From Gammaproteobacteria bacterium (GTDB lineage: Bacteria > Pseudomonadota > Gammaproteobacteria > JAJPIJ01), in assembly GCA_022072255.1 (NCBI GenBank), contig JAJVHZ010000009.1, positions 1 through 61,373 of the forward strand: a DNA stretch of 61,373 nucleotides. The letters are read 5' to 3'. The notes under the pieces are model-generated. The model worked only from the letters and a program-made list of their open reading frames with translations, was not told the DNA's origin and searched no databases. Below are positions 1 through 8,790 of the stretch, one piece after another. The first letter of the stretch is position 1. Every line of letters starts with the position of its first letter. Both the position numbers and the translations under genes were made by a program.

Positions 1-1
1 A

Positions 2-94
2 TTCAAGCGGGACCAGCTTGACGCCCTCAGGGTCACAGATGCTTATTGGAAAGAGCGTTTGCCTGGCGCAGATGTAACTTTACCGTACGGATAA
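2..94 (+). CDS. C-terminal end of an unidentified protein, cut by the window edge
   Basis: An open frame enters from the left edge and ends at TAA 92-94, giving about 30 residues that end in ...DVTLPYG. I cannot assign a family. It lies head-on against the broken ParB-like gene at 33-365, and that gene loses its homology at about position 122. This fits the right end of an inserted element that disrupted the ParB gene, but no terminal repeat can be recognised here. Confidence 0.35.
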   Translation, partial: FKRDQLDALRVTDAYWKERLPGADVTLPYG

Positions 95-365
95 AACAAA
101 ACTTGTCATTTGTGATTAGACCATTGAGACCCGCCAAGATTGATGCGGCGCGCCGGCGATGACCGGCGACAACGAGATAGCCTTCAGACTTCTCCGGGTG
201 CGGCACGACGATCAGCGGTTCGAGCACGCCTTTCTCCCGGATGGAATCGGCCAGTTCCTGAACCGTCGCCGGGTCAACTTCGCCGCGCGGGTTGTGGGGA
301 TGCGGGAAGAGCAGGTCAACCGGGCAGAGTCGCACGGCCTGAATTTCAGATGTTTGAGCAACCAT
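33..365 (-). pseudogene. truncated ParB/RepB-like N-terminal domain
   Basis: From ATG 363-365 the protein reads as a ParB N-terminal nuclease-like domain. It has the box I region (FPHPHNPRG, then the helix ELADSIREKGVLEPLIV) and box II-like AGHRRRAAS. It matches the start of the long ParB at 771-2546 up to the AGL motif (AGLKEIPAQVR there). After that the sequence becomes unrelated (NGLITNDK...) and stops after 110 residues. The HTH half of a ParB is missing. I read it as a ParB paralogue cut by an insertion near 95-122. A short ParB-like regulator is less likely. Confidence 0.6.
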
Positions 366-400
366 AAATTTCACCAGGAATTGATTGAACCGTTTGCTTA

Positions 401-679
401 TTAACCGCGGCCAAAAGGAATCCACCGGAGCGGATCGGGCGCAGACCGGCCACGCCTCAAATTGAAGATCCACCAGCCTCGCGCGGCAGTCGCCTGCCCG
501 CCTTTGCGTCCCCACTCGCGGTATTGATTGAGTTGAGAATGGTGCTCGACGTGGCACTGCTCGTGGACTTCCACTGTTTTATCTCCGCCTTCTGATCTGA
601 GTTGCGGATGGTGACGGTTGACCTTTTGGCCTTTGCGAATCAGGCGATTGCAGAGAGCGCAAATGCGTTCGTTCGGCAT
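401..679 (-). CDS. small HNH-like / zinc-binding protein (92 aa)
   Basis: The start is ATG 677-679, because a strong GGGAGGGAGAA ribosome-binding site lies just upstream on the minus strand. The first half contains CALC, then RHHPQLRSEGGD, then EQCHVEHH. This CxxC...HH...CHxxxH spacing is like small HNH endonucleases or zinc ribbons. The tail is basic and rich in Gly and Trp. The gene sits between the broken ParB fragment and the long ParB gene, on the same strand. A nuclease role is inferred from the Cys/His pattern only; the protein could be a structural zinc protein. Confidence 0.6.
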   Translation of the reverse strand: MPNERICALCNRLIRKGQKVNRHHPQLRSEGGDKTVEVHEQCHVEHHSQLNQYREWGRKGGQATAARGWWIFNLRRGRSAPDPLRWIPFGRG

Positions 680-770
680 AAACACTTCTCCCTCCCCGTG
701 ATGACGCGCGGGCCACACGAGAAACAGGATTCAGTTTGCGAAGAAGATTGTGAGGGGATTGGCGAGAGCT

Positions 771-2546
771 TCAGTTCGTCGGAGCTTTCGCGCGGGCTTT
801 GCCGGCAGCCTGCTCTTTCTCGTCACCGGCCTTGGTTGCGGATGCCGCCGGCAGAGTCTGTTCGTAAACGACGGGCTTCTTGGCCGCTTTGCCGTTCTCG
901 ACCGCTTCGAGATAGGCATCGTGCGCGGCTTTGTATTTCTTCGGAGACAATTCGGCGCGCACCTGGGCGTCAATGAGCGTGTGGTTGACGCCACGATCCT
1001 GGCTCAGCCGCACGACCGGCTTCTGATCCACCCGACTGTTCCCGTACTGGTTGGCTCCGTAATGCGCAAACGAACAGAGCATCAGGAATCGAGCGAGATC
1101 GTCATCGGTAAGCGCAGCCAGCTTGCGAAGCACCGCCGCATCATCGAAGCGCAGCCTGGCCGCGGCTTCTTTCTCCCATCCGAACACTTCATAGATCGTC
1201 CGCTGGTGTTCCGATGGAATGCGGTGAAAAAATTCCTTGATGGCTTCGTCGAGGTGCGTACGATCCAGCGGCCACGACCAGGTCTTGATCGCTTCCGCCA
1301 TCACGCGTTTGCGAACGACCTCGTCCACCTTGATGTCGAACAACTCCTGCTTCCTGCGGTTGCGGTCCTTCGGCGACGCGTTGCGTGAAACAGGGCCGCC
1401 AGAAGAATAGGAGCGAGGCTCGGGCGCCCTGCCGAGGTGATCCTTGCAGATCCTCTCACGGCAGATCCACCGCACCTGGCCGATCTCCGGCCCGTCCACA
1501 ACAACAGCCCGCTCCGCGTGTTCGCAGCGATTGGCTTTCTTCTCGATCACCTGATACTGATCCAAGCCAATCGCCCCTTTCGCTTCAACGCCTGAACCAT
1601 AGAAAGCGGAGATGAGGGCACCGGGCTTGCCACTCTTCTCGTCAAGCTCAGCCTTCCTGATCTGCACGAACGTTTGCAGCTTGGCCTGGAAACAGGGAGG
1701 GTTGAGGCATGTGTCGCCGTTCTTGATGTCGGCGAAGAGCGTCTTGTCGCGCCCGCTCCGTTGCGGGCAGTCCGCGCAGGTCAGGCCGTCTTCGCGCAAT
1801 CTCGCGTCATCGAGCTTGAAGGGCGCCGTGTGCAGGTTCAGGTGAACGTTCTGCGCCAGCCAGCCCAGCAGGTGGCGGACGTGGCGGGCCGGGCGTGTCT
1901 TGTCGGGCGCGTATTCGTATCTGTTCGCGCTTCTGTTTAAGACGCTCTTCGTTTCGTAGCAGGCGGCCAGAGCCTCGGTTTGAATCTCCGGAGCGAGGCG
2001 GCAGATTTCCAGGGCGTGGGCGAGCGTGATGCGCTCTTCGCGGAGATCGTCGCGCGCCTCTTCAATGAGGTTCGTCAACGCGAGCCTGCGGGCGACGTAG
2101 CGCGCATCCTTCGCCATGCGCTCGGCGATGTCACGGACGCCGAGTTTCATCTCTTCCTTCAGCCGCAGGAACCCGTCTGCTTCGTCGAGCGGATGCACGT
2201 CCTCGCGCTGCAGGTTCTCGACGAGCTGGTCGCCAAGCGCCTCCTCGTCAGTCATAGCTCTGACCTGCGCAGGAATCTCCTTCAGCCCTGCCAGCTTCGC
2301 TGCCCGGAACCGGCGCTCGCCGGCGACGATCTGATACTTCGCCTTCCCGGCTTTCGGCGCCACGATTTCGCGCACCAGGATCGCTTGCAACACGCCGCGC
2401 TTCCGGATGCTCGCGGCAAGGCCGGTCAGACTGTTTTCCGTAATCTCCCCACGTGTGTTGTTCGGCGACGGGATAAGCTCGGCCAGCGGGATCATTCGAA
2501 GCTCCGTCGAGACGGCGCTCCCGTTGTTTGCGATCTTCTTGCGCAT
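771..2546 (-). CDS. long ParB/RepB/Spo0J-family protein with zinc-like cysteine cluster (591 aa)
   Basis: This is an N-terminal ParB-type domain (residues about 15-110: LIPSPNNTRGE, then GERRFRAAKLAG) followed by the ParB HTH region (NLQREDVHPLDEADGF, then VRDIAERMAKDARYVARRL). ParB-family proteins bind centromere-like sites and load as CTP-dependent clamps. This one is about twice the usual length. After the HTH it has a cysteine cluster (CADCPQRSG, then CLNPPCF, about residues 255-285), further cysteines near 335-365, and a Lys/Ala-rich C-terminus. Such long ParB-like proteins often occur without an adjacent ParA, as here; the cognate parA-parB pair is at 54.7-56.6 kb. A second DNA-organising or regulatory role is likely. 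Confidence 0.85.
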   Translation of the reverse strand: MRKKIANNGSAVSTELRMIPLAELIPSPNNTRGEITENSLTGLAASIRKRGVLQAILVREIVAPKAGKAKYQIVAGERRFRAAKLAGLKEIPAQVRAMTDEEALGDQLVENLQREDVHPLDEADGFLRLKEEMKLGVRDIAERMAKDARYVARRLALTNLIEEARDDLREERITLAHALEICRLAPEIQTEALAACYETKSVLNRSANRYEYAPDKTRPARHVRHLLGWLAQNVHLNLHTAPFKLDDARLREDGLTCADCPQRSGRDKTLFADIKNGDTCLNPPCFQAKLQTFVQIRKAELDEKSGKPGALISAFYGSGVEAKGAIGLDQYQVIEKKANRCEHAERAVVVDGPEIGQVRWICRERICKDHLGRAPEPRSYSSGGPVSRNASPKDRNRRKQELFDIKVDEVVRKRVMAEAIKTWSWPLDRTHLDEAIKEFFHRIPSEHQRTIYEVFGWEKEAAARLRFDDAAVLRKLAALTDDDLARFLMLCSFAHYGANQYGNSRVDQKPVVRLSQDRGVNHTLIDAQVRAELSPKKYKAAHDAYLEAVENGKAAKKPVVYEQTLPAASATKAGDEKEQAAGKARAKAPTN

Positions 2547-2834
2547 GATTTTCTCCCGGTGATGAAAAGTGGTTGTGGTGAGTCTCCCTCTACCACGTGA
2601 GATCGCTCACTGCCTGCCGCTTTGTTTTTCGGTGGAGTGCTGAGGCTTATTGAAGATTGTTTGGCGGGTGGGAATAGGATTTCATTCAGCGGAATGACTC
2701 AGCTTCACGAGATTGTCTTTACATATTTCTTGGTCGTTGTGTTCTTCGTCGCGTAATATTCGCCTTCAAAATTGCTCTTGGTAGGGTGAAGCACCGTTTG
2801 AGGACCTAATTTCAGAATTGTTCTAGAGGACGCA

Positions 2835-4262
2835 ATGAGCAGCAATGAATCAGAACTCTCCGTTGAAAGACTCGCACTGATAGCTCAGGAACTTCCACCT
2901 GAGGAAGTGGCGGACTTGATCGTAGCCAACCTAGACTACCTGCCTCCAACCAATGCCATTCTCAAAATCATTAACAGCCTTCCTCAAGAGCAAGGTATGA
3001 GAATTTTCGAGAGGATTGTGGCTCACTTTCCACTTGACGTTTTAAAGGATTTTGTTGCCAACCTTGCAGACCGTTTAGAGACGGGGGGACCTAGCGAACT
3101 GTGCTTGGACCGCCTGGAGAAATTCGTTGCCAACCTTGCAGACCGATTAGAGAGGGAGAGACAAGAAGGTATAGCATTGGGTGTCGAATTAGTTAACCAA
3201 GTTCTGCGAAAGGAGCTATCTCGCGAAGAGTTTGTGGAGAGACTGGTCTCGCTTCCCCCAACACAATTTACTGGAGCCCAAAATGCAATCTCATTGATTT
3301 CGGGAGTAAACAACGCTCTTAACCGAATCACTACGGGTGAAGCTCGGCTTGAACTCGTTTTGCCGCCTGATGAAGACGGGTACTACGATCGAATGTGTCC
3401 TTCAAACGATTGCCGGGGCAAATTCAAGATTTACTACAAAGATTGGGTGGACAAAGATTTCGCATCTGTAAAATGTCCATTCTGTGGTCACCATTCTCGT
3501 CACGACGATTTTGACACACCTACACAGCGCGAACACGTTCGATACAGGGGTATGCGACTTCTAGAAGGAGAGGTTGGCAAAGATCTACCTAGCGTCGCAT
3601 TTAGCATACATCCTATGGATTATGAGAAGCCCCGTGATGTAGTAGTTGCAATAGAAAGGACAATGCGGCAACGGTTTCTATGTGAGCGGTGTGCTTGTCG
3701 TTACTCATCCGTTGGTGCCGCCTTCTTCTGCCCAGCGTGTGGCCATAACAGCGCTATATCAACATTCGATGCTGCCGTGGAAACCGTGCGTAAGACTATG
3801 GATTCCATATCCACCATCCGTCAAGCAGTCGCCGCGGCCGTTGATGAGGATGCCGCGGAAGACTCAATCCGCCAAATTTGCGAGAACGATCTTATTAAGC
3901 TTGTTTCCTCATTTCAACGATTTGCGGAGGCCTGGTTTGATTTACTTCCGAATAGGTCGCTCTTTAATCCGCGACGAAACCTTTTCCAGAATCTAGCCGA
4001 CTCTGCTGATCTCTGGCGATCCGCAATCGGCGAGGATTATGGAGATATGCTCACACCGTCTGAGTTGTCTGATCTCGAACGTTTTTTTCAGCAACGGCAT
4101 TTGCTTGCACACAAAGAGGGGATGGTCGATCAAATGTACATAGATAAATCAGGGGATCACCGCTACTCCGTTGGCCAGCGGTTGGTTATACGCAAAGATA
4201 CTGTTTTAACATTAGCCGAGATAGTCTCGAAGCTGGCAAATGAATTGAGAAATCGAACTTAG
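2835..4262 (+). CDS. zinc-ribbon protein with HEPN-like C-terminal domain (475 aa)
   Basis: Unrecognised overall. The first 160 residues are helical and contain a repeated block, FVANLADRLE, encoded by two near-identical DNA stretches exactly 72 bp apart (3054 and 3126). Two zinc-ribbon-like modules follow: CPSNDC...CPFCGHH (about residues 190-220) and CERCACRY...CPACGHN (about 280-305). The C-terminus has a helical segment ending RHLLAHKEGMVD, an Rx4H motif in the context typical of HEPN domains, many of which are RNases in defence or toxin systems. Base composition is clearly more AT-rich than the flanking backbone, and the gene runs against both neighbours, so it is probably acquired. The RNase role is inferred. 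Confidence 0.7.
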   Translation: MSSNESELSVERLALIAQELPPEEVADLIVANLDYLPPTNAILKIINSLPQEQGMRIFERIVAHFPLDVLKDFVANLADRLETGGPSELCLDRLEKFVANLADRLERERQEGIALGVELVNQVLRKELSREEFVERLVSLPPTQFTGAQNAISLISGVNNALNRITTGEARLELVLPPDEDGYYDRMCPSNDCRGKFKIYYKDWVDKDFASVKCPFCGHHSRHDDFDTPTQREHVRYRGMRLLEGEVGKDLPSVAFSIHPMDYEKPRDVVVAIERTMRQRFLCERCACRYSSVGAAFFCPACGHNSAISTFDAAVETVRKTMDSISTIRQAVAAAVDEDAAEDSIRQICENDLIKLVSSFQRFAEAWFDLLPNRSLFNPRRNLFQNLADSADLWRSAIGEDYGDMLTPSELSDLERFFQQRHLLAHKEGMVDQMYIDKSGDHRYSVGQRLVIRKDTVLTLAEIVSKLANELRNRT

Positions 4263-4263
4263 C

Positions 4264-4608
4264 CTACCATGTGAGTTCCCTCATTCCCTGCCATTCTGTT
4301 TTTTCGAGGAAGACATCGTCCAGATAACGCGCAACCGCTTCAGCAATAGCATCGTTGGCGACTGTGCCCGCATGTTCGTATTCGCCGGCGTCCAGCAAAG
4401 ATTGGATGGCCTCGCGCTGTTCGGCTTCCGAAAGCCAGCCCCACCGCTCTTCGACCGCGAACTTCTGCCGGATGTCGTCTTCGGTGAAGCAGAGCGCCGG
4501 GACTGCTCGGCGGGCTTCTTCTTTTGCTTCTCGTTGCAGAGCTTCTGGCGCATACGCGAGCAGGCGAAAGAAGAGGCCTCGGCTGATTGTCATCACGTAG
4601 TAGCTCAT
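4264..4608 (-). CDS. hypothetical protein (114 aa)
   Basis: A small acidic, helical protein with no family I can name. I chose the inner start MSYYVMTISR because GGGAGATG lies at ribosome-binding distance and dnaN ends 22 bases upstream (4631). The N-terminal beta-like stretch MSYYVMTISRGLFF is followed by helices rich in Glu and Ala. It lies downstream of dnaN on the same strand and is probably co-transcribed with it. It converges with the zinc-ribbon gene, whose stop is one base away. Confidence 0.6.
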   Translation of the reverse strand: MSYYVMTISRGLFFRLLAYAPEALQREAKEEARRAVPALCFTEDDIRQKFAVEERWGWLSEAEQREAIQSLLDAGEYEHAGTVANDAIAEAVARYLDDVFLEKTEWQGMRELTW

Positions 4609-4630
4609 CTCATCTCCCTCATAACCCACA

Positions 4631-5728
4631 CTAAAACCGCATCGGCATTACGACCGCCACACAGCGATCCAAAAAAGCCGTCGTCGTGCTGAGCTGCGTC
4701 TGCGTCTCGCCGGATTTGAACTCGAACAGGATTTCGTCTTCCTCGACCGCGCTGAAGAAATCGTTCAGATACCCGGCGTTGAAGCCCGCCGTGATTTTTT
4801 CTCCGGAGTAATCGACGGGCACGGTCTCGCCCGCCTCGCCGATCTCCGATGTCTGCGAAGAGATGTGCAATTCGCCTTCACCGATCTCCAGCTTGATGGC
4901 GTGCTGTTTGTCGTCGGCCATCAGCGCGACGCGTTTGACCGCCGGAAAGATCAGATCGCGGTCAATCGTGAAGCGATTGTGGTTTTCCGTGGGCAGCACG
5001 GCGGAGTAATCGGGATATACGCCGGCGAGCAGTCGTGAAACGATCTCGCGCTTCCCCAGCTTGAAGTGGATGTGATTGTCGGTTTTGCCGATCTGCATCG
5101 TCTCTTCGCCGTCAGCGCAGAGCTTTGCAAGTTCGGAAAGCGTCTTTTTGGGCACGATGACGTCAAGGCTTTCGTTGAACCGCCCTTCGTGCTCGACGAG
5201 CGCCAGCCGGTGGCCGTCGGTCGCAACCATACGGATGCGCTCGCCGGAGATTTCGAGCTTTGCGCCATTGAGTGTGTAGCGCGAACCTTCCTGGCCGACG
5301 GCGTGCATGACGCGCGGGATGAAGCGCGAGAAGATGTCGGCGGGGACTTCGGCGAATTCGCCCGAATACTGCTGCAACTCCGGAAAGTTGTCGGCGCCCA
5401 GGCCATTCAGCCTGAACCGCGAAGGCGCGCAGGTGATCGTTGCCTGAAAGAGATCGTTGGCTTTGATTTCGATCCCGGCTTGCGGCAGCGATTTGACGAT
5501 CTCCATCAGCTTGCGCGCTGGCAGGCAGATCGAACCCGCCTCGCGCACGTCGGCTTCGCATTCGGTCGTGATCGTCAGGTCGAGGTCGGTCGCGCGCATC
5601 GTGATCCTGCCGGGACCGGTTTCAATCAGAAGATGCGAGAGGATCGGAATCACCTGCTTCGTGGCCGCTACGCCCTGCAGGTAGTAGAGTTCGCTCAAGA
5701 ACAGATTGCGATCAACCTTGATGTTCAT
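4631..5728 (-). CDS. dnaN: DNA polymerase III beta subunit (sliding clamp)
   Basis: At 365 residues this is a full-length beta clamp. It begins MNIKVDRNLFLSEL, carries the family hallmark TDLDLTI near residue 45 and ATDGHRLALVE near residue 170, and ends VVMPMRF, the usual C-terminal hydrophobic hook. The start is ATG 5726-5728, preceded by GAGGAG. The clamp encircles DNA and tethers polymerases. A plasmid copy implies that the element brings its own processivity factor, possibly for the DinB (42.1 kb) or the family B polymerase (30.1 kb) carried here. The upstream spacer holds a 98-base hairpin. Confidence 0.95.
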   Translation of the reverse strand: MNIKVDRNLFLSELYYLQGVAATKQVIPILSHLLIETGPGRITMRATDLDLTITTECEADVREAGSICLPARKLMEIVKSLPQAGIEIKANDLFQATITCAPSRFRLNGLGADNFPELQQYSGEFAEVPADIFSRFIPRVMHAVGQEGSRYTLNGAKLEISGERIRMVATDGHRLALVEHEGRFNESLDVIVPKKTLSELAKLCADGEETMQIGKTDNHIHFKLGKREIVSRLLAGVYPDYSAVLPTENHNRFTIDRDLIFPAVKRVALMADDKQHAIKLEIGEGELHISSQTSEIGEAGETVPVDYSGEKITAGFNAGYLNDFFSAVEEDEILFEFKSGETQTQLSTTTAFLDRCVAVVMPMRF

Positions 5729-5742
5729 CGTTGCTCCTCGGT

Positions 5743-5840
5743 GATTCGTCCACCAAGCCACACGGAGGAGACGCACGAAGGGGGGCACGAGGGGGAGAAA
5801 GACTCTTCGTGTTTCCTTCGTGTGGCCAGGTGGACGAATC
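5743..5840. repeat. 98-bp imperfect palindrome between dnaN and the upstream gene
   Basis: The arms GATTCGTCCACC (5743-5754) and GGTGGACGAATC (5829-5840) are perfect reverse complements. An inner pair, GCCACACG (5757-5764) and CGTGTGGC (5819-5826), continues the stem after a 2-2 mismatch. Smaller CACGAAG/CTTCGTG arms lie inside. The stem has about 20 paired positions. It could be a miniature palindromic repeat, a terminator for the 5854-6930 gene or an mRNA processing site before dnaN. It has no poly-T tail, so I favour a REP/MITE-like element. Confidence 0.7.
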
Positions 5841-5853
5841 TTGTCGTTTGAAG

Positions 5854-6930
5854 TTAAACCGTCGCGAACTCAGATTCGGCGAAGAGCGGCGCGGGCGGAT
5901 GGGAGATCGGGGAGATGAGCGGAGTGGAGTCTGCCGCGAGCAGGTTGCGCGCTTCCTGTTCCAGCTCGGCGATGCCGGCGCGCACCTGGTCTTGCTGCAT
6001 TCCGAGCAGGTCCTGGTACATCTCGGCCTTCGCCTTGAGCCGCTTGTAGGTGACCAGGCGCTGCGCGATCGTCTTATCCCGCAAGCGGTCGCCGGATTCG
6101 CCGAGGCGCCCGAGGTCGGTTTGCAGAGAATTGATCTCATCGATCAGGCCGGCATGCACGGCTCTGGCCAGGCCGCGTTTGGTCTCGACCGCATCGGGCA
6201 CGCCGAGCGCGCAGACGAACGGATCGAGTTCCGCAACCTGCGGGATGTCCGCGATCAGGTTGCGCAGTCGAACTAATGCATCGCGCTCAGTGGCCGGCAC
6301 GAAATAGACGCCGCCCGCGCGACGCAGCGAAACCGCATTCATCCCGTCAATGATTCCCCGCATCATCTGCGATAGGTCGCGCGCGATGAACAGATCGCGG
6401 TATTGCTGCCAGTACGGCGTCAGCTCGTCGGTGACCTGCTGGCTTTCACGCTGCGCGTCAATCACGCCCTCGGCGTCGGTCGTGCAGATCATCTCGCCGG
6501 TCTTCTTGTGCAGCAGGATGCGCAGCGCCGTGCCATATGAGAGGCCGAGCACGCTGAAGTCAACGTCTTCGGCGACGAGCGCATAGACCAGATGCTCACT
6601 GCCCGCGCGGTTGATGACGCGGATCAACGTTCGCTGGCGGCCGCCTTCATTCTCGTCCTGCTCTTCGTCGTCCTGTTGGAGCTGCAAATTCCGGGCGATC
6701 CGCTGCTTCGCCTTGATCCATTCGGCCAGGGCGCGGCGCAGCGCCACGCGCGGCGTCGGCGGATCGGGAAGGTACTTGTCGAAGCCCGCCGTTTGCAGCG
6801 ACTGCCCCAGATCGGGATGGCTGACGCGAATCCCGGCCAATCGCCAGAAGACCGTGTAACCGACCAGCGGAAACTGCGAGGTCGAGGCCTCGACTCCGTT
6901 CAGATCACAAATTTTCATGCTGTTGCGCAT
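5854..6930 (-). CDS. conserved hypothetical protein, partner of the MoxR-vWA cluster (358 aa)
   Basis: The start ATG 6928-6930 has a good GAGGGGG site. The N-terminus (VFWRLAGIRVSHPDLGQSLQTAGF...LPDPPTPRVALRRAL) resembles the DUF6744-type proteins of phages and plasmids as I remember them; this is unverified. The centre is mixed alpha/beta, and the C-terminal third (about residues 260-330) is a long helical, coiled-coil-like region. No catalytic motif is visible. It overlaps the 65-aa gene upstream by 16 bases and follows the vWA and MoxR genes, so it probably works as their substrate, adaptor or regulated partner. Confidence 0.7.
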   Translation of the reverse strand: MRNSMKICDLNGVEASTSQFPLVGYTVFWRLAGIRVSHPDLGQSLQTAGFDKYLPDPPTPRVALRRALAEWIKAKQRIARNLQLQQDDEEQDENEGGRQRTLIRVINRAGSEHLVYALVAEDVDFSVLGLSYGTALRILLHKKTGEMICTTDAEGVIDAQRESQQVTDELTPYWQQYRDLFIARDLSQMMRGIIDGMNAVSLRRAGGVYFVPATERDALVRLRNLIADIPQVAELDPFVCALGVPDAVETKRGLARAVHAGLIDEINSLQTDLGRLGESGDRLRDKTIAQRLVTYKRLKAKAEMYQDLLGMQQDQVRAGIAELEQEARNLLAADSTPLISPISHPPAPLFAESEFATV

Positions 6931-7112
6931 ATTGGTTCCCCCTCTCTTTCACGATCTGCCGCCCGCTCGATCTCTTTCTTCAGGGCGCCGATGGCCTCGG
7001 TGCATTGCCGGTGCAGAGCAATCGCATCTTCGTCGCCGGAGGTTTCGGCCATGAAGTCGGCAAAACGCGCGGCCGAACGCAGCGCGGCCATCGCCTGTTC
7101 AATCGCAGTCAT
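6915..7112 (-). CDS. small helical protein of the MoxR-vWA cluster (65 aa)
   Basis: The start is MTAIEQAMAALRSAARF at ATG 7110-7112, preceded by AAGAGG. The whole protein is predicted helical, with heptad-like spacing of Ala and Leu and an Arg/Glu-rich tail. No family is recognised. It is wedged between the vWA gene (ends 7151) and the 358-aa gene, which it overlaps by 16 bases. That makes translational coupling and a role in the same complex likely. Confidence 0.6.
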   Translation of the reverse strand: MTAIEQAMAALRSAARFADFMAETSGDEDAIALHRQCTEAIGALKKEIERAADREREGEPICATA

Positions 7113-7150
7113 ACTCGCCTCTTGGTTGCTTGTTGGTCTGGGAAATCGGG

Positions 7151-8770
7151 TCACACAGAAAAGATCGCTTCGAGCGCCTGGATGTCTTCGGCCAGGTCGT
7201 CGAGACAGAAGACCGCATCGCTGATCTGCCAGAGCAACTGCTCGCCTTCACTCGTTCCGACCAGGATGCTGTAAGAGCGCATCCCGCGATCCGCCCTCAT
7301 CTTCTGCCAGATCGCCAGCGTCTCGGGTTTGAGCCGCCCGACGCCGTCGCTGACGCAGATGGAATCGGCCTTGTCGAATGCGGACTGGCCAACGAGGCCC
7401 AGTGCCTCATCCATCCATTCGTCGAAGACCGTTCCGCCATTGAAGAAGTGGCTGGCGCAGGCGATTGTCTCTTGCGCTGTGGCCTGCCCTTTCGGAAAGA
7501 CCTCCACCTTGATATTGGATTCGCCGGAGAAGTGAATGATGGCGAAATCCCGCTTCTGCAATCGGGCGATGGAGAGCAGCGCGAGCATTACCGCCTTGCT
7601 CCACACCTCTTTTGTCATGGGGCCGCACATCCAGCTCATGGACTCCGATTCGTCAACCGCCAGAATGATCGGCCCCTGTCCTTCCGGCTCGTGCCCGATC
7701 AAGTCGTACTGCATCAGGCCGCGCTCGACGAATTTGAGGTAGAAGAGGTCTTCGAGGCCAGGGTCGGCCAGCAGCGCGATCTCGCTAGGCAGTAGGCGCT
7801 CGATCTCGCAGCCCGTAGTGATCGAGGTGATCTCGTCGGGCGGGTGTTTGACGCGGGTTTTCTGTTGCTGGAGCGCAATGCGCGTGAATCGTCCGCAAAC
7901 GGCGGCGATCTGTTGCAGCTTCGGCGACCGGCCTACTTTTTGCGCGATGGCAATCTTCTCTTTCGTCGAGAGCGAATTTCGCCTGCCCGCGCCGGCCTCG
8001 ATTCCAAATCCGGCGTCGTAACCGCCCCCGAAGGCCTTGATCGCATCGTTCGCCTGCTCGACCTCAGCCATCGCTTCGGCCAGGCCCTGCCGCACGGCCC
8101 TGCGCACCTTCTGCTCGCGCGCTTCGCTCGACTCGTCCAGCTTGCGGTTCAGGCGCTCTACTTTTTTCTCCTTCTTCTCGGCGTCGGCTTTCGCCTGCGC
8201 GGCCTCTTTCTTCAACTGTTCGGACCGTTCGGCGTCCTGCGACAACGCGGCCAGTTCATTGAGCGTTTCGGCGCGGGCGAACAACTGCTCGACCTCCGCG
8301 GAAAGCTCGTGCAATTGGTTGATCTGCCGGATCGTCTCCTGCCCGAGCGCCTCGATGGCCGACCCCGCGCATCCGATCGTCGCCATCGCGCTCGAAAGCA
8401 GGTCGCCGACGGTGCCGCTCTCGCGCATCTCGCGCCATTCGGTCGTGGAAAGGATTTGCTCGATGATCTGCTGATTGATTTCGTAGGCCGGTGAGAGCGG
8501 CGCAATTGGCGCGATGCGCGGCGCGCGTTTGTGGAAGCTCCAAAACAGGTCACGCATCAGCGCCGCGCCGGTGCGGATCGCGCCCGCCGTCTCTTCCACC
8601 GTCCGGCTCAGCCGCGCGTAATCACCAGCCGCCCGCTCGAAGGTTTCCACATCGAAGCCGTCGTGCGCGATCGCCTGGCTGCCGTCCGCAATCGCGCCGG
8701 CGACGATCTCCGGCTCTTCCATTTCGGCGATGAGTTCCGGCTCCTGGATTTGTTCGCTGATTGCGTTCAT
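7151..8770 (-). CDS. vWA-domain protein, ViaA/CoxE-like (539 aa)
   Basis: The C-terminal 190 residues form a von Willebrand A domain with a metal-ion-dependent adhesion site: DESES at 373-377, GGT with Thr447, and SDG with Asp475. The middle (about residues 155-245) is a charged coiled coil, then a linker (RRNSLSTKEKIAIAQKVGRSPKL). This matches ViaA-type proteins, which stimulate or recruit targets for MoxR-family ATPases such as RavA. The MoxR gene lies directly upstream, 20 bases away on the same strand. The pair probably remodels or loads metal or partner proteins. The target here is unknown, perhaps one of the two small genes downstream or DnaN. Confidence 0.85.
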   Translation of the reverse strand: MNAISEQIQEPELIAEMEEPEIVAGAIADGSQAIAHDGFDVETFERAAGDYARLSRTVEETAGAIRTGAALMRDLFWSFHKRAPRIAPIAPLSPAYEINQQIIEQILSTTEWREMRESGTVGDLLSSAMATIGCAGSAIEALGQETIRQINQLHELSAEVEQLFARAETLNELAALSQDAERSEQLKKEAAQAKADAEKKEKKVERLNRKLDESSEAREQKVRRAVRQGLAEAMAEVEQANDAIKAFGGGYDAGFGIEAGAGRRNSLSTKEKIAIAQKVGRSPKLQQIAAVCGRFTRIALQQQKTRVKHPPDEITSITTGCEIERLLPSEIALLADPGLEDLFYLKFVERGLMQYDLIGHEPEGQGPIILAVDESESMSWMCGPMTKEVWSKAVMLALLSIARLQKRDFAIIHFSGESNIKVEVFPKGQATAQETIACASHFFNGGTVFDEWMDEALGLVGQSAFDKADSICVSDGVGRLKPETLAIWQKMRADRGMRSYSILVGTSEGEQLLWQISDAVFCLDDLAEDIQALEAIFSV

Positions 8771-8790
8771 TGGCTCACCTGATCGAATGG

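Noticed and set aside
750-1388. 212-codon plus-strand frame opposite the long ParB gene
   Set aside because: Antisense shadow of a gene with clear ParB motifs.
5712-6140. 142-codon minus-strand frame across the dnaN upstream spacer
   Set aside because: It overlaps the real 358-aa gene in another frame and includes the palindrome; rich in Ser, Arg and Pro.
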